A stretch of 64,000 nucleotides of DNA, from assembly GCA_963930775.1 (NCBI GenBank), contig OZ005697.1, positions 9,570,292-9,634,291 of the forward strand, read 5' to 3'. The notes below the pieces were generated by a model. It saw only the letters and a program-made list of their open reading frames with translations, did not search any database and was not told the DNA's origin. Shown here piece after piece: positions 1 through 13,675 of the stretch (positions within the stretch are counted from its first letter, which is position 1; every line of letters begins with the position of its first letter). Source of the DNA: Cliona cf. orientalis (Eukaryota; Porifera; Demospongiae; Clionaida; Clionaidae). A program made the position numbers and the translations under genes.

Positions 1-56
1 CATCATTGATTGCAATGAAAGAAGTGTAATGTGCACGTGATGTTGTCTTCTAACAG

Positions 57-1253
57 GAGAAGTGGATACAAGATTCTCTTTCTGTGGTCTGGCTACCTTG
101 GCACTGTTGGTACGTCCATTTCAAACAGTCTCTCTCTCTCTCTCTACCCTCACAATACCCCCCTCCCCCCTCCTCCCCTCACGCACAGGGTCGTATGGAT
201 GCTATTGACGTTGATAAAGCTGTTGACTTTGTTCTCCAGTGCATGAACTTTGATGGAGGGTTTGGTCGTGTACCTGGCTCCGAGTCTCACGCTGGACAGG
301 TCAGCTCCCTTTGATAGCTTCATCACATCTCCCTGGCCTAGGGATAAGACTAGCTCCTTGATTTCACGATTTGGTATTTTTTTTGGCCAAATTTGTGACC
401 GGCTATGAGAAAAGGGACCGTTAGGGATTTTTCAAAAAAATTGAGTTTTTGGTATGGATTGATAGCCCTATGTGTGCTGAATCCAATGGTGTAAGTTTTA
501 AACAAAAATATTGATCACAAGTGGAGTTATGGCCATTTTTATGCACTCGGGTAGATACATTCAGAAAATAAATTAAATTCTATATATTATTTTCTCACTT
601 TTCTCTTTGTTTCTTAGGTGTACTGTTGTGTTGGTGCCCTGGCAGTGGCCGGAGCTCTCTACCACGTCGATGCTGACCAGCTGGGCTGGTGGCTCTGTGA
701 GAGACAGCTACCCTCTGGCGGACTCAACGGTAAAAAAAACCCTATAATATTATACGTTGTAGTGATTTTTCCCCACACACAGTAATGTATTGATATTTCT
801 TTCTCGCTCAGGTCGGCCAGAGAAACTTCCTGATGTGTGTTACTCGTGGTGGGTGCTGGCCTCGCTCAAAATGATTGGACGACTGCACTGGATTAGTAAG
901 GTATGTTTGTACTTTATGTATATACCCCCTTTTAGGTATTACATCATCATGACATCACTATCAACTATTCTTGCATGCAGGAGAAGTTGACGGCATTCAT
1001 CTTGGCCAGCCAGGACGAGGAGACGGGAGGATTTGCTGACAGGCCCGGGGACATGGTAAGCTGACTGCTATGACATCATGATGACATCGATACTACAGTG
1101 CTTATCATTCAGGTTGATCCATTCCACACCCTCTTTGGCCTGGCAGGCCTCTCGTTGCTAGGCAACAAAGAGCTAAAGCCGGTCAACCCGGCACTGTGCA
1201 TGCCAGAGGAGGTGCTGGAGAGACATGGACTCAAATTCAAGCTGCTCAGTTAG
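57..1253 (+). CDS. RABGGTB: Rab geranylgeranyltransferase beta subunit, 3' part
   Basis: This is the catalytic beta subunit of Rab geranylgeranyltransferase (GGTase-II), which with the alpha subunit and Rab escort protein attaches geranylgeranyl groups to C-terminal cysteines of Rab GTPases in the cytosol. Six exons are visible: 57-109, 189-299, 618-729, 812-900, 981-1055 and 1113-1253 (TAG stop). All introns are GT-AG and the phases join exactly into 192 residues. Family signatures include [15 protein letters not shown], the zinc/lipid-site stretch [48 protein letters not shown] and the tail [18 protein letters not shown]. The 5' exons (roughly the first 140 residues) lie left of the window. 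The gene converges on PPAN. Identification is firm from recalled family sequence. Confidence 0.95.
395..424. repeat. Single end of a GTGACC-type inverted-repeat element
   Basis: Inside a RABGGTB intron, GTGACCGGCTATGAGAAAAG and the bases after it closely match the terminal repeat of the short element found at 30282-30519 and 49188-49425. I do not find the opposite end nearby, so this is a truncated or diverged copy. Confidence 0.5.
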
Positions 1254-1995
1254 CACCTTATTCACCAATTCTACTTTATTACTATAGGGGCAAAATAGAA
1301 TTATTATTTTTATTGTTCTCTTGTACTGGAATCACAAATTTAAGAAATTTAGCAGAAAATCACTGTGACTATACTACTACATGTACCTTTAATGATTCCT
1401 AATTTTCAAATGAATTAAGGGGCATCATTAGTTTCCCCCTGATCCACTCCATCCACTAGCACCTTCAATCTTCATGAAGTGATATATACATGTACAATTT
1501 CAGCAAAGGTCAGCAGCAGTCAAACTCAAGAAGCTTGGTATCAGTATGTATACTATGGGATAGTCTAACTTGTTCAGGACCATGGCAGCTGCTTTCATGT
1601 GCTCAAGAGCTACATTTTGGTCTTTGTTCCAGCTCCATAGCTCTTTCCGTTGCAGAGATACACTTTGGCGCGCGCCGCGGTATGGAGTTAATGATATTCA
1701 TAGCTTTTAATTAATTACGTCACGGTTCGTACATTCCAACGTGAAACCCATACGCGTTTTGCTACCCCCTGTCCCAGCTCAATAAATAGCATTTTCTGGG
1801 AGGGACTATCGGGGCTAGACGGTGTCGGAGGTATCCCCTCTGGCACCTGCAGCTGAAAACTGCACATGGTCCTGGGCATATATGGCTTAGGGGTCGCCCA
1901 GGTTCCTCCCTTGAATACCCCCCATCCCTGGAAGTATGGCCAATTGCGGTAATGTCCGCAGTGTCACTCCCAAACGGATCACCGGAGCTGCGGCA
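1254..1995. other. Intergenic spacer downstream of RABGGTB
   Basis: This covers the RABGGTB 3' UTR and spacer before a minisatellite. Several short frames are open but show no recognisable protein, conserved splice structure or codon pattern. An AATAAA-like string (CAATAAATAG) near 1780 could serve polyadenylation but is far from the stop codon. I see no gene here. Confidence 0.6.
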
Positions 1996-2100
1996 CCCCG
2001 GCCCGGGGGGAGGGATGATCGGGATTATTAATTTTTATCTTTTTTTTTTCACAATTTCACAATTACAAGTAATGTTTGATGTACTTACTGCGGCGACTCG

Positions 2101-2132
<32 letters not shown>

Positions 2133-2560
2133 AAGGGATGATGGGACTATATACATGTAATTTTTTTTTCAGCCTGGGGGGGAGGGATGATTGGGACTAC
2201 ATGTAATTTTTTTTTCGGTGGGGGGGGGGGGGGGGGGGGGGGGATGATTGGGACTACATATTATTCTTTTTTTTTTGCACAAGCATCGTTTGATGTAACA
2301 AGCTGTGGCAATTCGGCCTGGGGGGAGGGATGATTGTGACTATTTTTTTCACTAGTATTAATTATGTTTGATGTAACGATTATGAATTAATTATTCACAG
2401 TATGGGATGTAGACGGTTTTGGGGGCACCACCTCCAGCATGCACATGCCGTTACAAATATGTTTGATGCAACAATACCCGGGGGGGGGGGGGGGGGGGGA
2501 GGGAGGATGGGGATTATTTTTTCTTCAATTACAAGTATGTTTGATGTAATAATCATAGGA
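1996..2560. repeat. Degenerate G-rich minisatellite
   Basis: At least five imperfect units each consist of a G-run (up to about 29 G), then GGGATGATTGGGACTA, a T-run, and in some units a tail containing ACAAGTATGTTTGATGTA. The repeat lies between the 3' ends of two convergent genes (RABGGTB and PPAN). G-run lengths are likely to be variable and hard to assemble correctly. Confidence 0.85.
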
Positions 2561-2751
2561 TAATAATAATTATTATTATTAATATCAGACACCTGAAAAA
2601 TATTTTCCTCACAGTATATACTGGAACACTATGATGCAGGTACATGTAATAATTATCACAATTTAAGAATGATGATGATTCAACCTGTGTATCATAAAAG
2701 TAAAATTAATGTAAATTCACCAGCATGACTGCAAAATCTGTTAGCTCTGGG

Positions 2752-5420
2752 CTAGCTAGCCTTCGCTCTTGTTCTAAATATCTGTCCACCTGCTCTTCTC
2801 TTGACCCCTCCCCCTCCATCTCCTTGGAACTGTCTTCCCTTTACAGTTCTCTTTCTCTTGTCAGCAAATCTCACCACTGGTCTGCTGCTGGACGCCTGCT
2901 GCCCCTTCCTTCTGTGACTACTCAGTACCCCTCCTTTTCTTCTCTGCTTGTTTGAGGAATAACCATCCCTAGCTGCAGCTGCTCTATTATCTGTTCTTGT
3001 CAATCGTTGTCTCTTGCTCTGGGGGCCGGGGGCAGAGGGACCATGGGCTGACTTCTTGCGTCGTTTCAAGCCAGCTGTCGGTCTTGGTTTACTCCCTCTA
3101 GAAGAAGTGAAGGTATCTGTACAAGATAACGATCATAAAAATTAATGTCAATTCACCTAGGATTCACTAAAGGATATAGCCACGAATGTGAAGGCCTTAA
3201 TATTATTTGTTATAATACCGTATAGCCGGAAAATTTGGCAGGGAATTAAATTTGGCGGTCTATATTACAACCGCCAAATTAAAATTCTTGAAAATTTCCT
3301 CTCACGTCATAATATGCATATGGCCCCGTACTGAACCGCCAAATTTAACTCCGCCAATATTTTGCAATAGCGATTTTGGGCTCAACCGCCAAATTTAATT
3401 CCCGCCAATATTATTTCCGGCTATACGGTAAGCTAAGCCTGAACAATATTATTATTAGTATTCTTCATAATCCAGAGCATGACAGTTAGTTAGTGCATTA
3501 GAGGGGTCAATAGTTCACCAGGGTCAGGTTCCTCGCCGACCTCCTGTCGGTACCACTCCACATCATCGTCCTCCTCCTCACTCTCCTCCCCCTCCCCCTC
3601 CCCCTCCACACCGTCACCACCCTCACACCTGCTGGCCACACCCTTCATGCTCTGCTGACGATGCAATTCTCTCTCCCTCCGTTTCTTAGCAACATTGGCT
3701 TCTTGCTGACGTCGTCGGTCTGTCCGCAGCCTCTTGGCGTCTTCTATCTTCTTTTTCAAAGTTCTCTGCTCCTTCTTACTTTTGTGAACTGCAATAAAAC
3801 AAGAGAGAGATTTCTGTAAAGGGAAACTTTTCCTTCACTATTTGTGCACCATGGATAGATAATCATGCTGGCACTTTTTCTCCTTAGAATCCTCAGTGTT
3901 CATGGTTTTTGCAAGAGAGAGAGACAGAGAGAGGGAATACTCACTAAAGGCATGATAGAGCACCTCTCCCTCGCAAAGTCCGGCCTCCACCTTCACTAGT
4001 TGCAACGTCAGCCGAGGTCCAAGCTAAAAAGAGGGGAGACACAAAAATATGCCGTAGTCCAACATGAAACCACCACAATATTTTAATCTTACCTCTGATA
4101 GTTTGACAACACTTTGCTGGGAGAGAGCGTTGCCCCGCCCTGGGAGGTCCTGCGGCAGAATGACATCACCCTCTCCACCCAACTCCTCCCCCTCACTGTC
4201 TGAACCTTGACCCCTGAAATAAAAATCAAACATCTCCAAAATTTCTATGAATATTATCATAGCTTACCCCAGCACATATTCACTAATATCCTGGTACCTC
4301 CCCAGATCTGGAACGTGGCTACCTGCCAGAGTCTTGATGCCTTTGCTCACGCCTCGAGCCTGCGCTCTGATGGCACTGAGAAAGAGAATCTAATAAACTT
4401 AATTATGGTGGAATGGTTACATGTAACTTCTTACTAGTGCCTGAGTTCGACAGTGTTGGAGTCGGGGTTGTTGCGCAGTAGGACACAGCGCTTCAGATTG
4501 GACAACTTGACCTGAGAGGGAAGGAGAAAAAAAGTAGTTTTTTTAATAATATAACGAAAATTTTTTTTTACTGACGTACAGTTTGCACGTTGATTGAAGG
4601 GAACATGTTCTGAAACATCGTCGACATGAGCTTGGAGGGTTTTTCGTCAGACGGGAAGTTGTTCATTATTAGCTGCAAGAAAATAAAATAAAATTAGTCC
4701 TTTGTCATTGATAGTCACATCATTCACCATGGCTGGAGTCAGGAACTGGTGCGGGATCGAAAGGGGTTTCTTCAAATTTGAGACCACCTCGCAAGAGAGA
4801 GAAAACTATACAAAATCCACACAGATTAAGTCACAAAGGGAAGGGGAATAATAATGTTAACCCTTTGCTTACAGCATTGATGTGGAACGTGAGGGTGGGG
4901 CCTCGCGGCAGTCGACACACCTTCAGGTTGATGTACTGCTCCGTTTTTGACACTATGATGAAATGCGTCACTCCCAGGGGCCCAGCCACGTGGACAAAAT
5001 CCTTCAACACATTCCTCTGCCGAACCTATCACATCCAACAATCATGTACATCATGAGTAGGGAGGATGTGGTAAAAATTGTTTTTTTTTTTTGAAATCGT
5101 GCTGATTTTATAAACGGAAGCACCTTGAGTTTGGAGGCAGTGTATGGCTCCATGATGTGACAGAGATCCAAAACTAGCTGACTCAGCACTCTCCCAACTT
5201 TCCCTCGCTCCATGACAAATGTCTTGGCTGCCCCGCCCCCTGATCCGCCCAAACCACCCTCATCAGCAACATGTGTGTGCCTCTTTTTCTACAATAATAT
5301 TATACCATGGTCAGGAGGGAGAGAAAGAGAGAGAGAGATGTGCATCATTTAGAACGCCTTTAATAAGTTATAGACAAATTATTTCCACCACTGCTTCCTT
5401 ACTCGCGAAGTTCTTCCCAT
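2752..5420 (-). CDS. PPAN: Peter Pan / Ssf1 ribosome biogenesis protein
   Basis: This is a Brix-domain nucleolar protein (yeast Ssf1/2, animal PPAN) needed for 27S pre-rRNA processing and 60S subunit assembly. Eleven exons were traced: 5403-5420, 5124-5288, 4873-5025, 4728-4787, 4580-4672, 4435-4511, 4268-4375, 4093-4213, 3945-4023, 3519-3788 and 2752-3116. The phases close exactly into 502 residues, slightly longer than the human protein. The start MGRTSR followed by KKRHTH matches the short basic N-terminus of the family. Brix signatures include DLCHIMEPYTASKLK, LKDFVHVAGPLGVTHF, LPRGPTLTFHI, STMFQNMFPSINV and QDISEYVLG. After the Brix domain come a Lys/Arg-rich helix (EDAKRLRTDRRRQQEANVAK), an acidic run (EESEEEDDDVEWY) and a basic Arg/Lys tail that is probably a nucleolar signal. 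It is divergent from HSPA5 and convergent with RABGGTB. The last exon (2752-3116) is joined by phase and composition and is slightly less certain. Confidence 0.93.
3216..3430. mobile_element. MITE with TACCGTATAGCCGGAAA terminal repeats
   Basis: TACCGTATAGCCGGAAAA on the left is mirrored by the reverse complement at the right end (TTCCGGCTATACGGTA). The inside is itself partly palindromic, with repeated CCGCCAAATTTAA blocks. It sits in the last PPAN intron. Its ends resemble the elements at 14659, 43280 and 43999, which also begin TACCGTA, so they may be one TA-targeting family. Confidence 0.8.
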
Positions 5421-5634
5421 ATTATTCCTCTCTAACTCGATGAATATCCAATCCACGTAAGCTTCCACAGCCAACAAACATGGGTGGTGTTTCCTCGTTG
5501 TACTTTCACCTGTACTCGCTACCGTATATGCGTACCGTACGTACCGTACCGATGAACTCAGATTATGCATGCCGCGCCGCACGTGGCGAATTTCAGTTTC
5601 GCGGGGGAATTAGTGCAATGACGCATAGTAACGG

Positions 5635-5653
5635 CCAATCAGATACGTCCACC
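5635..5653 (+). promoter_or_regulatory. ERSE-like element 1 (CCAAT-N9-CCACC)
   Basis: CCAAT is followed after exactly nine bases by CCACC. The endoplasmic reticulum stress response element is CCAAT-N9-CCACG, bound by NF-Y and ATF6/XBP1. The last base differs from the mammalian consensus. Confidence 0.75.
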
Positions 5654-5666
5654 GCACACGAGCTGA

Positions 5667-5685
5667 CCAATAGGATTCATCCACC
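5667..5685 (+). promoter_or_regulatory. ERSE-like element 2 (CCAAT-N9-CCACC)
   Basis: Second copy with the same nine-base spacing and the same CCACC half-site, 32 bp downstream of the first. Confidence 0.75.
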
Positions 5686-5718
5686 GAACGGGTGGGTGGG
5701 GCCACGTGTACAAGCTAA

Positions 5719-5737
5719 CCAATCAGATTCGCCCACA
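5719..5737 (+). promoter_or_regulatory. ERSE-like element 3 (CCAAT-N9-CCACA)
   Basis: Third copy with the same spacing, 52 bp downstream of the second. Its spacer (CAGATTCGC) resembles that of element 1 (CAGATACGT). Confidence 0.7.
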
Positions 5738-5796
5738 TACGAAACCGGGAAATCAACGACAGCTTTACAGCTCATCTTTCCAGTGGCCAAACCGCA

Positions 5797-5806
5797 TCAT
5801 AAATAG
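5797..5806 (+). promoter_or_regulatory. TATA-like box of HSPA5
   Basis: CATAAATAGG lies about 60 bp downstream of the last ERSE-like motif and about 155 bp before the HSPA5 start codon. That placement fits a core promoter with transcription starting near 5825-5835. Confidence 0.5.
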
Positions 5807-5959
5807 GGCGCAAACTCCACTACGCAAACAATTCCAAGAGGTTTACTCCAAAAAATCGACCTTTTGATTCATCTACTTCACTACTTTGAGTGCGATCATC
5901 CGTCTCTCCCTCTCCTTTCTCTCTCAGTGATTCGAGGTCTCGACAAAAGATAGTCAGCG

Positions 5960-8412
<2,453 letters not shown>

Positions 8413-8973
8413 TGTCGTTACCAGTACAATACATTTAGTTGAAATTACTATTATTATCAAAGCTAATTTTTTTGTTCAGCTATGTAATAATAGGGTCCAT
8501 CATAATTTGTGTCATGTCACTGTATTAAAAAGAGAAATTGTTGCATACGTCCAAATAATTATTTTATATTCACAACTTGGTATGATACAGCTTGCAGAAT
8601 GGGTCTACGTGGGTCATGGATCCCCCTTTCGCGGGTGACGTGACCATGAATTAATTGTGCAAGTTTTCCCGCCACAGTGAACGCTGATTCTGCGCATGCT
8701 CAAGCAATTAGGCGCCGAAAGGTAGAGCATGGCACACAGCTACACGAATAGGATGCCTGCAGTGCATTGCCATTTGAGGGGAGCACACTGAATAATATTC
8801 TGAAGTCGCATGCTCGCAGCTGCTGGAGTCCCACGTAAGTGCACAATGCACTTGTTCACAAAAAAAATTTGTTATTAAATTTAATTTTGCTAACATAAAA
8901 AAATTGCTAAGTCAATACACACAGTGGCAATTACTTGGTGGGAGATACGAGTCCGTGTATGTGCAAGAGTGAT
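8413..8973. other. Spacer between HSPA5 and ROCO copy 1
   Basis: This contains the 3' ends of two convergent genes. From about 8580 to 8880 the sequence recurs before copy 3 (34290-34590), starting TATGATACAGCTTGCAGAAT, so it belongs to the duplicated unit. A plus-strand splice-donor-like string sits near 8830 (GTCCCACGTAAGTG here, GTCCCAGGTAAG in the other units). I see no coding sequence. Confidence 0.6.
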
Positions 8974-11210
8974 TCATTTAGCTGCTGATGCTGACAGTGC
9001 AGATTGAATCTCTTCAAGGAGTGCCTGTTGATCACAGTCCTCAAGTAGTTCAATGAGTGTGCCCCACGAGCAGGGTCTGACTCCATTCCCACTGAGCCAG
9101 TGCTGGAACATGGCACAGCAGCAATCCTCAGGGTCACCACGATACTTCTGATTGATCGACTCTATCTTTGCACCGGTACGGTCAAAGTTCATGATTAATC
9201 CCAGATTACGCCAGTGAGGGGCCAGCCGGGAGATGATTCTGATCTTTCCACCAGCTGCTGTTTTGAGAAGCAATAACTGGCGAATGGTCGGTTGGGAATC
9301 TGAGAAAGAGAGAAAGATGATCATTACCAGTAAAATAGTTACGCATTATAGGTATGCCATAGCAAGAGTATAATAATACTCTTGGCCATAATTATGAGTC
9401 AAAATTTAATGCATGCTGGAACTATATGTAGCAAGTCATACTAACCAATATGGAGTGGGACAGAAGAGCCACTGCTTTTGGTCGATGATGGTTGGCCGAC
9501 ACTGGTGGAGGTCTTCCGCTTTTGTGGAACTGAAGGGAGAGAAGAGACATTACACAATAATACCATAAAAATTAATTATTTTGCTTTGTGGCTTGGTATA
9601 GCCATAATAACATTTGAAACTAACCAAGTGTCGCTGGGGGGTCACCACTAGCTGAAGTAGGCAGATCCGATCCAGAAGCAGCACCTTGTGGAGCTGTAAG
9701 GGAGAAATCCGATCAGCTAAAATTAAAGATAACTATATAGTCATATTATAAACTTACCTCTTGGAGCTATGAACCAGATAGAGTGCCGATCGTCGAGTAG
9801 GCCAGAGAGTTGTTGAATGTCACAGCACCAGTACTTCTTTTCCTTGGTGAGTGTGGCCGTGTGTTGCTTGAGCTCCTGAGCAGGCTGGTCGGAGGGAGAG
9901 GTGTGGGGACAGAGGAAAGCAAGTTCAGGCTTTGTCGTCTTGTAGTTCAGTCTGCTACAAGCTGCTCGTATGCCATTGAGGATGGCCTGTCTGATGGTGG
10001 GGAAGTGACCAGCGTACTCACTGAGAGGTACAGGAGCTGTTGCGCTCACGTGGACTTCGACGTAAGCATTGGAATCAATGAGCGTGATTGTGCATGGAGG
10101 GTCGTGGATAAGCTGAAGGCTAACGCAGTTGCGATAAAGACACTGATTGGGTTTAAGAAGAAGGTCCCACGCACAGTGCCGGATGAGGTGGGTCACAAGG
10201 CAGCAGAAGACCCCAGCACGTCGAGAGCCGCCTGGAAAGCGAACAAGAAGAGTGGCTGCTACTGGAGAGGACGCTCGATACTTCTCAAGCTCGGCTTCTG
10301 AGAGAGTCGGCAAGAGAGAGAGCATCACGTAGTACTTCTTCTGCTTGGTACTGTCGGGATCCTTGAGCCAATCAGGTGGAGGGATTTCAGCAAAGACAAG
10401 CAGACTCATCAAAAGCTTGGAAAGGTCATCTTTCGAGAAGATGCCCTGGACATAGTATCGAGGAAACTGCTCTAAGATATCTTCACCAACCACACCGTGA
10501 TCACGGAAGTACCTCCAACCTCTCATCACTGGCGTATCGGGAGAAGGCTCACCAGCTTCTGCTGCAACTACAGGCTGTGGCTGCCTCAGCAGGTAGCTAT
10601 GGTAAACTAACTCAGAGACCTTGTCGAGCTGGATCTGTGAGTCGACAAAGACCACCTTTGGAAGGACCTTGGGGGAGTACTTGATGACATTGAGCTCATC
10701 AAAGTACACCAGGGCAGCATCGACTGACTCTTCTCGTATGTTGAGCAGTCGAGCCATTTGAAGGCACTCGGCTCGGCTGAGGACCCCTCTACCCAGCTCC
10801 TTGGCTAGCTCCTGAAGAAGCAGCTCCAAGACATACCACCAGATAGGAACCTTCACCTCCCTAGCTCCTGACTTCTCCACAGCACATCGCATGGTGTGAG
10901 CGATGGCTTTCTCTCTCTCACCTCGCCCGAGGGTATTGAGGGGAAAGAGCAGCTGCTTCATGTCACGGGAGAAGTAGACAAGCTGATCAGAGAACTCTGG
11001 CTCAAGCATTTCCAACAGCTGCTTATTTTTTTCTTCCAGTGTTTCAACTCTCTCTCCAGCTGGAGGAGGTTGGTTGGAGGACTGGGCAGCTGCACCAGAG
11101 GAGGAGGAGGATGGCTCAGGACTGGCTTGGGAAAGTGAGAGCTGCTTCTTCATTTTCTCCTCCAGCTTGTCAAGGTGAGTGCCCACAATGATGATGCTGG
11201 GGGGCTTCTC

Positions 11211-11213
11211 TTA
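11211..11213 (-). other. In-frame TAA in ROCO copy 1
   Basis: The minus-strand reading TAC TCC ACT TAA GAG AAG corresponds to TAC TCC ACT CAA GAG AAG in copies 2, 3 and 4. It is a single C-to-T change. The frame before and after remains open and conserved. Confidence 0.9.
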
Positions 11214-12245
11214 AGTGGAGTAGGACTGGATGGTGTTGACAAGACACTGAATTGTGTCTTTGGCCGAGAGCTGGGACTGCTGAGGTACTCCGACACGCTT
11301 ACCCTCATCGTAGTACTCCACTGCTTGGATCTCGTCAAGCTTATCCGTGAGGCGAGTGACGCACAAGGCGGAAGAGATACTGCGAACAAAGAGAGGGAGG
11401 AGCTCGTGATACTGAGGCTGCCCCCCACAGTCGGAGAAGTAGACCCACAAGGACCTTAGCAGCTGCTCAGTGAGAGGATTGGACAAAGCCTCCAGCTCAC
11501 CTCCTTCACTCTTTAGCTTCAGCTTTGAAATACACTGCACCAGCTTATCCATGATCCTTGTCACGGCACTCTGGCAGGCATCAGCTGGTAGTGCCACAGC
11601 TCCAGCTGAGGCTCCTCCTTCACCATCACCAGTAGCTGCTTTCTTGCTTTGTGAGGCATCTTTGCCGTGCTTTGTCACCCAGTTGACAATCTTCGTCAGA
11701 ATATTCTTCTGCTTCTTCGTGACCTTCACCCCAGCATCGAGAGAGGATTTTGTATCTTGCTCGGCTAGCAGGATCATCCTCGCCACAATCTCCAGCATTT
11801 CCTCACCCTTCACCTCCTTCCAATTTCCTTTGAGGGTTTGGATTCTGGCCTCAGACATTTGCTTGATTTCGATGCGTAGTGGTGTTTCGGCACAGATGGT
11901 GCTGCTTCGAAGGTGCGGTGGTCGTTGATCCAGGAGTAGATATTTGATGCATGTTTTCCCCACACCAGGTTGGCCCAGCACCACACACACGATGATGACC
12001 ACTTCAACAAACCCAGCTTTCATGGCTTCATCAAGGAGATGCTTGGATGATTCTGAAACCATCATGCATACATGCATACATAGTTACATAAATTTACAAA
12101 GATACTAAGCCATACATTATTAATCATGGGGACACATTATTCAACTGAAGATAAATGTACATGCATGTACTAATATTATTATCAACCATACAATCATTGA
12201 TAACATAATTCTGACAGGCAATTTTTGTGGTATAAAATTATGCAT

Positions 12246-12320
12246 AATAGTTATCTGCCAGTAATTGGGGTGCATGAGATGCATGGCCGAATGCACCCCA
12301 ATTACTGGCAGATAACTATT
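12246..12320. repeat. Hairpin with perfect 30-bp arms
   Basis: Bases 12246-12275 are the exact reverse complement of 12291-12320, with a 15-bp loop. Copy 2 (around 25650-25700) keeps the left arm and only the last part of the right arm, so the hairpin has been partly deleted there. Confidence 0.85.
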
Positions 12321-12322
12321 TT

Positions 12323-12498
12323 GTTGGTAGTTGACCTCTGTTCATCATTGGCCTACTTTATGATGACCCAACCCCTTCCCATAGCCGGCAAATTGCCTAT
12401 AAAAACTTTGGTTGGTAGTTGACCTCTGTTCATCATTGGCCTACTTTATGATGACCCAACCCCTTCCCATAGCCGGCAAATTGCCTATAAAAACTTTG
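12323..12498. repeat. Two direct copies of an 88-bp unit
   Basis: Unit 12323-12410 is repeated at 12411-12498 essentially without change, starting GTTGGTAGTTGACCTCTGTT. The equivalent position in copy 2 (about 25705-25792) has a single unit, so this is a local tandem duplication in unit 1. Confidence 0.9.
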
Positions 12499-12965
12499 GT
12501 TGCTAAGCAACTACCAACAAATATACGTATATAACAAGGGCTCATAGATCACAATGGGAAGAGGGCATGTAACAAAAAATTTTTACATCAGTCAGTGGTT
12601 GGTAGTAGCAGCTGCTGTCTGAACTGCAAACATGTCCAACTCTTCATTTCATCTTGACAGTCACATACGTACTGCCATTTAATTTGCCACACAGAACAAA
12701 TTATTGAACCACTAACATGACCACAAAAATAATAGTATACAGGATCGCTGCTAGTGCTTCTATGTAAATTTGTAGTAGTATTCCTAATAAAAATCTGGGT
12801 CGGTCTAATTATGTTCTTGCATATACAGTGCAACCAAGCAAGAGAGCAAAACTTTTTAAAACCATATTATTGGGCTAAACTCTACACAAACAGACCTATT
12901 TGATATCAAAATGGCCACAATAATCATTAACCCTCGGCGCATGCGCCGTAGGGTTACGGTAGTCG

Positions 12966-12966
12966 T

Positions 12967-13011
<45 letters not shown>
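12966..13011. repeat. (TCTG)n microsatellite
   Basis: About eleven TCTG units just inside the left end of the 12929 element. The related 42600 copy shows the complementary CAGA run. Confidence 0.95.
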
Positions 13012-13634
13012 TAACTCTGTAACTGCTGCATACTTCGTTTGTGAGTCTCAAGCTCGTGTTATATGATTCCTTATGGCGTTTCAAAGCCATGTATTGTGTG
13101 GATTTCGCTGAAAACGCTTTGTTCTCCAGTTCTGGCGACATTTGCTCAGGACCGCTACCTTCCACCATAGGACCATCCTTCCATGCACCTTGGCAGCTTT
13201 TCGATGGACAGAATGAACAATAGTAGACTTCTTTCAAGGTACAAACTAAGAAGTTCCAGCTACAACTCCTGTAAAGCTACTGCCTGCCTGCCAATAGTCA
13301 GCGAAGTATAAACTGCTTAGCTTCTTGACTTCAAGCCACACCCAATGCACTTGTCTCTATTTACACGCAAGTTATGCTACCGTATACATTGTACTGCACT
13401 CTCTAGCCAGCTGTTTTTCACTTGAAAGGCTGCCCAGCAGCTGGTAAGGACGTTTAATAGTACTAATATGAATGTGCTTGTAGCCTTGTACCCAGGCCCC
13501 TGGAGGGTACCTTTGGTTCTCTACCACCCAGTTCACATGCAACACTTTCTGGGCAGAGTTATTGTATTTTGTGATTTGATTATGCCTCCAGTCTGCAAGC
13601 AGTGTCCTAAATATTCAGTGTTCCATGGCAGAAA

Positions 13635-13635
<1 letters not shown>

Positions 13636-13673
<38 letters not shown>
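13636..13673. repeat. (TG)n microsatellite
   Basis: About nineteen uninterrupted TG units. Confidence 0.95.

Positions 13674-13675
<2 letters not shown>

Larger units (their letters stand above)
5421..5959. promoter_or_regulatory. Bidirectional PPAN/HSPA5 promoter region
   Basis: The start codons of PPAN (-) and HSPA5 (+) are 539 bp apart. The interval holds three CCAAT boxes in the HSPA5 orientation, each with a CCAC half-site nine bases on, a CACGTG E-box at 5703-5708, a TATA-like string at about 5797 and a pyrimidine-rich 5' leader before 5960. One regulatory region probably serves a stress-induced chaperone gene and a ribosome-biogenesis gene. Confidence 0.75.

Noticed and set aside
2103..2131. 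Poly-G run as possible telomere-like sequence
   Set aside because: Part of a local minisatellite; no regular telomeric hexamer.
4297..4311. A 15-base intron in PPAN (GTAGCC...CCAG)
   Set aside because: Too short to be spliced; reading through keeps the frame (LAGSHVPDLGRYQDIS) and matches the family alignment.
9810..10301. Long plus-strand open frame opposite the large GTPase exon (also at 23151, 35483 and 52757)
   Set aside because: It is the complement of the well-conserved GTPase/COR coding exon. All family motifs are on the minus strand, and the plus frames change between copies only as a by-product.
9741..11186. A separate 481-residue protein starting at MGTHLDKLEEK
   Set aside because: This is just the part of ROCO copy 1 downstream of the premature stop. 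The Met is internal, next to the G4 motif, and no promoter or splice evidence supports a separate gene.
12966..13011. CRISPR-like array
   Set aside because: Plain tetranucleotide microsatellite without spacers.
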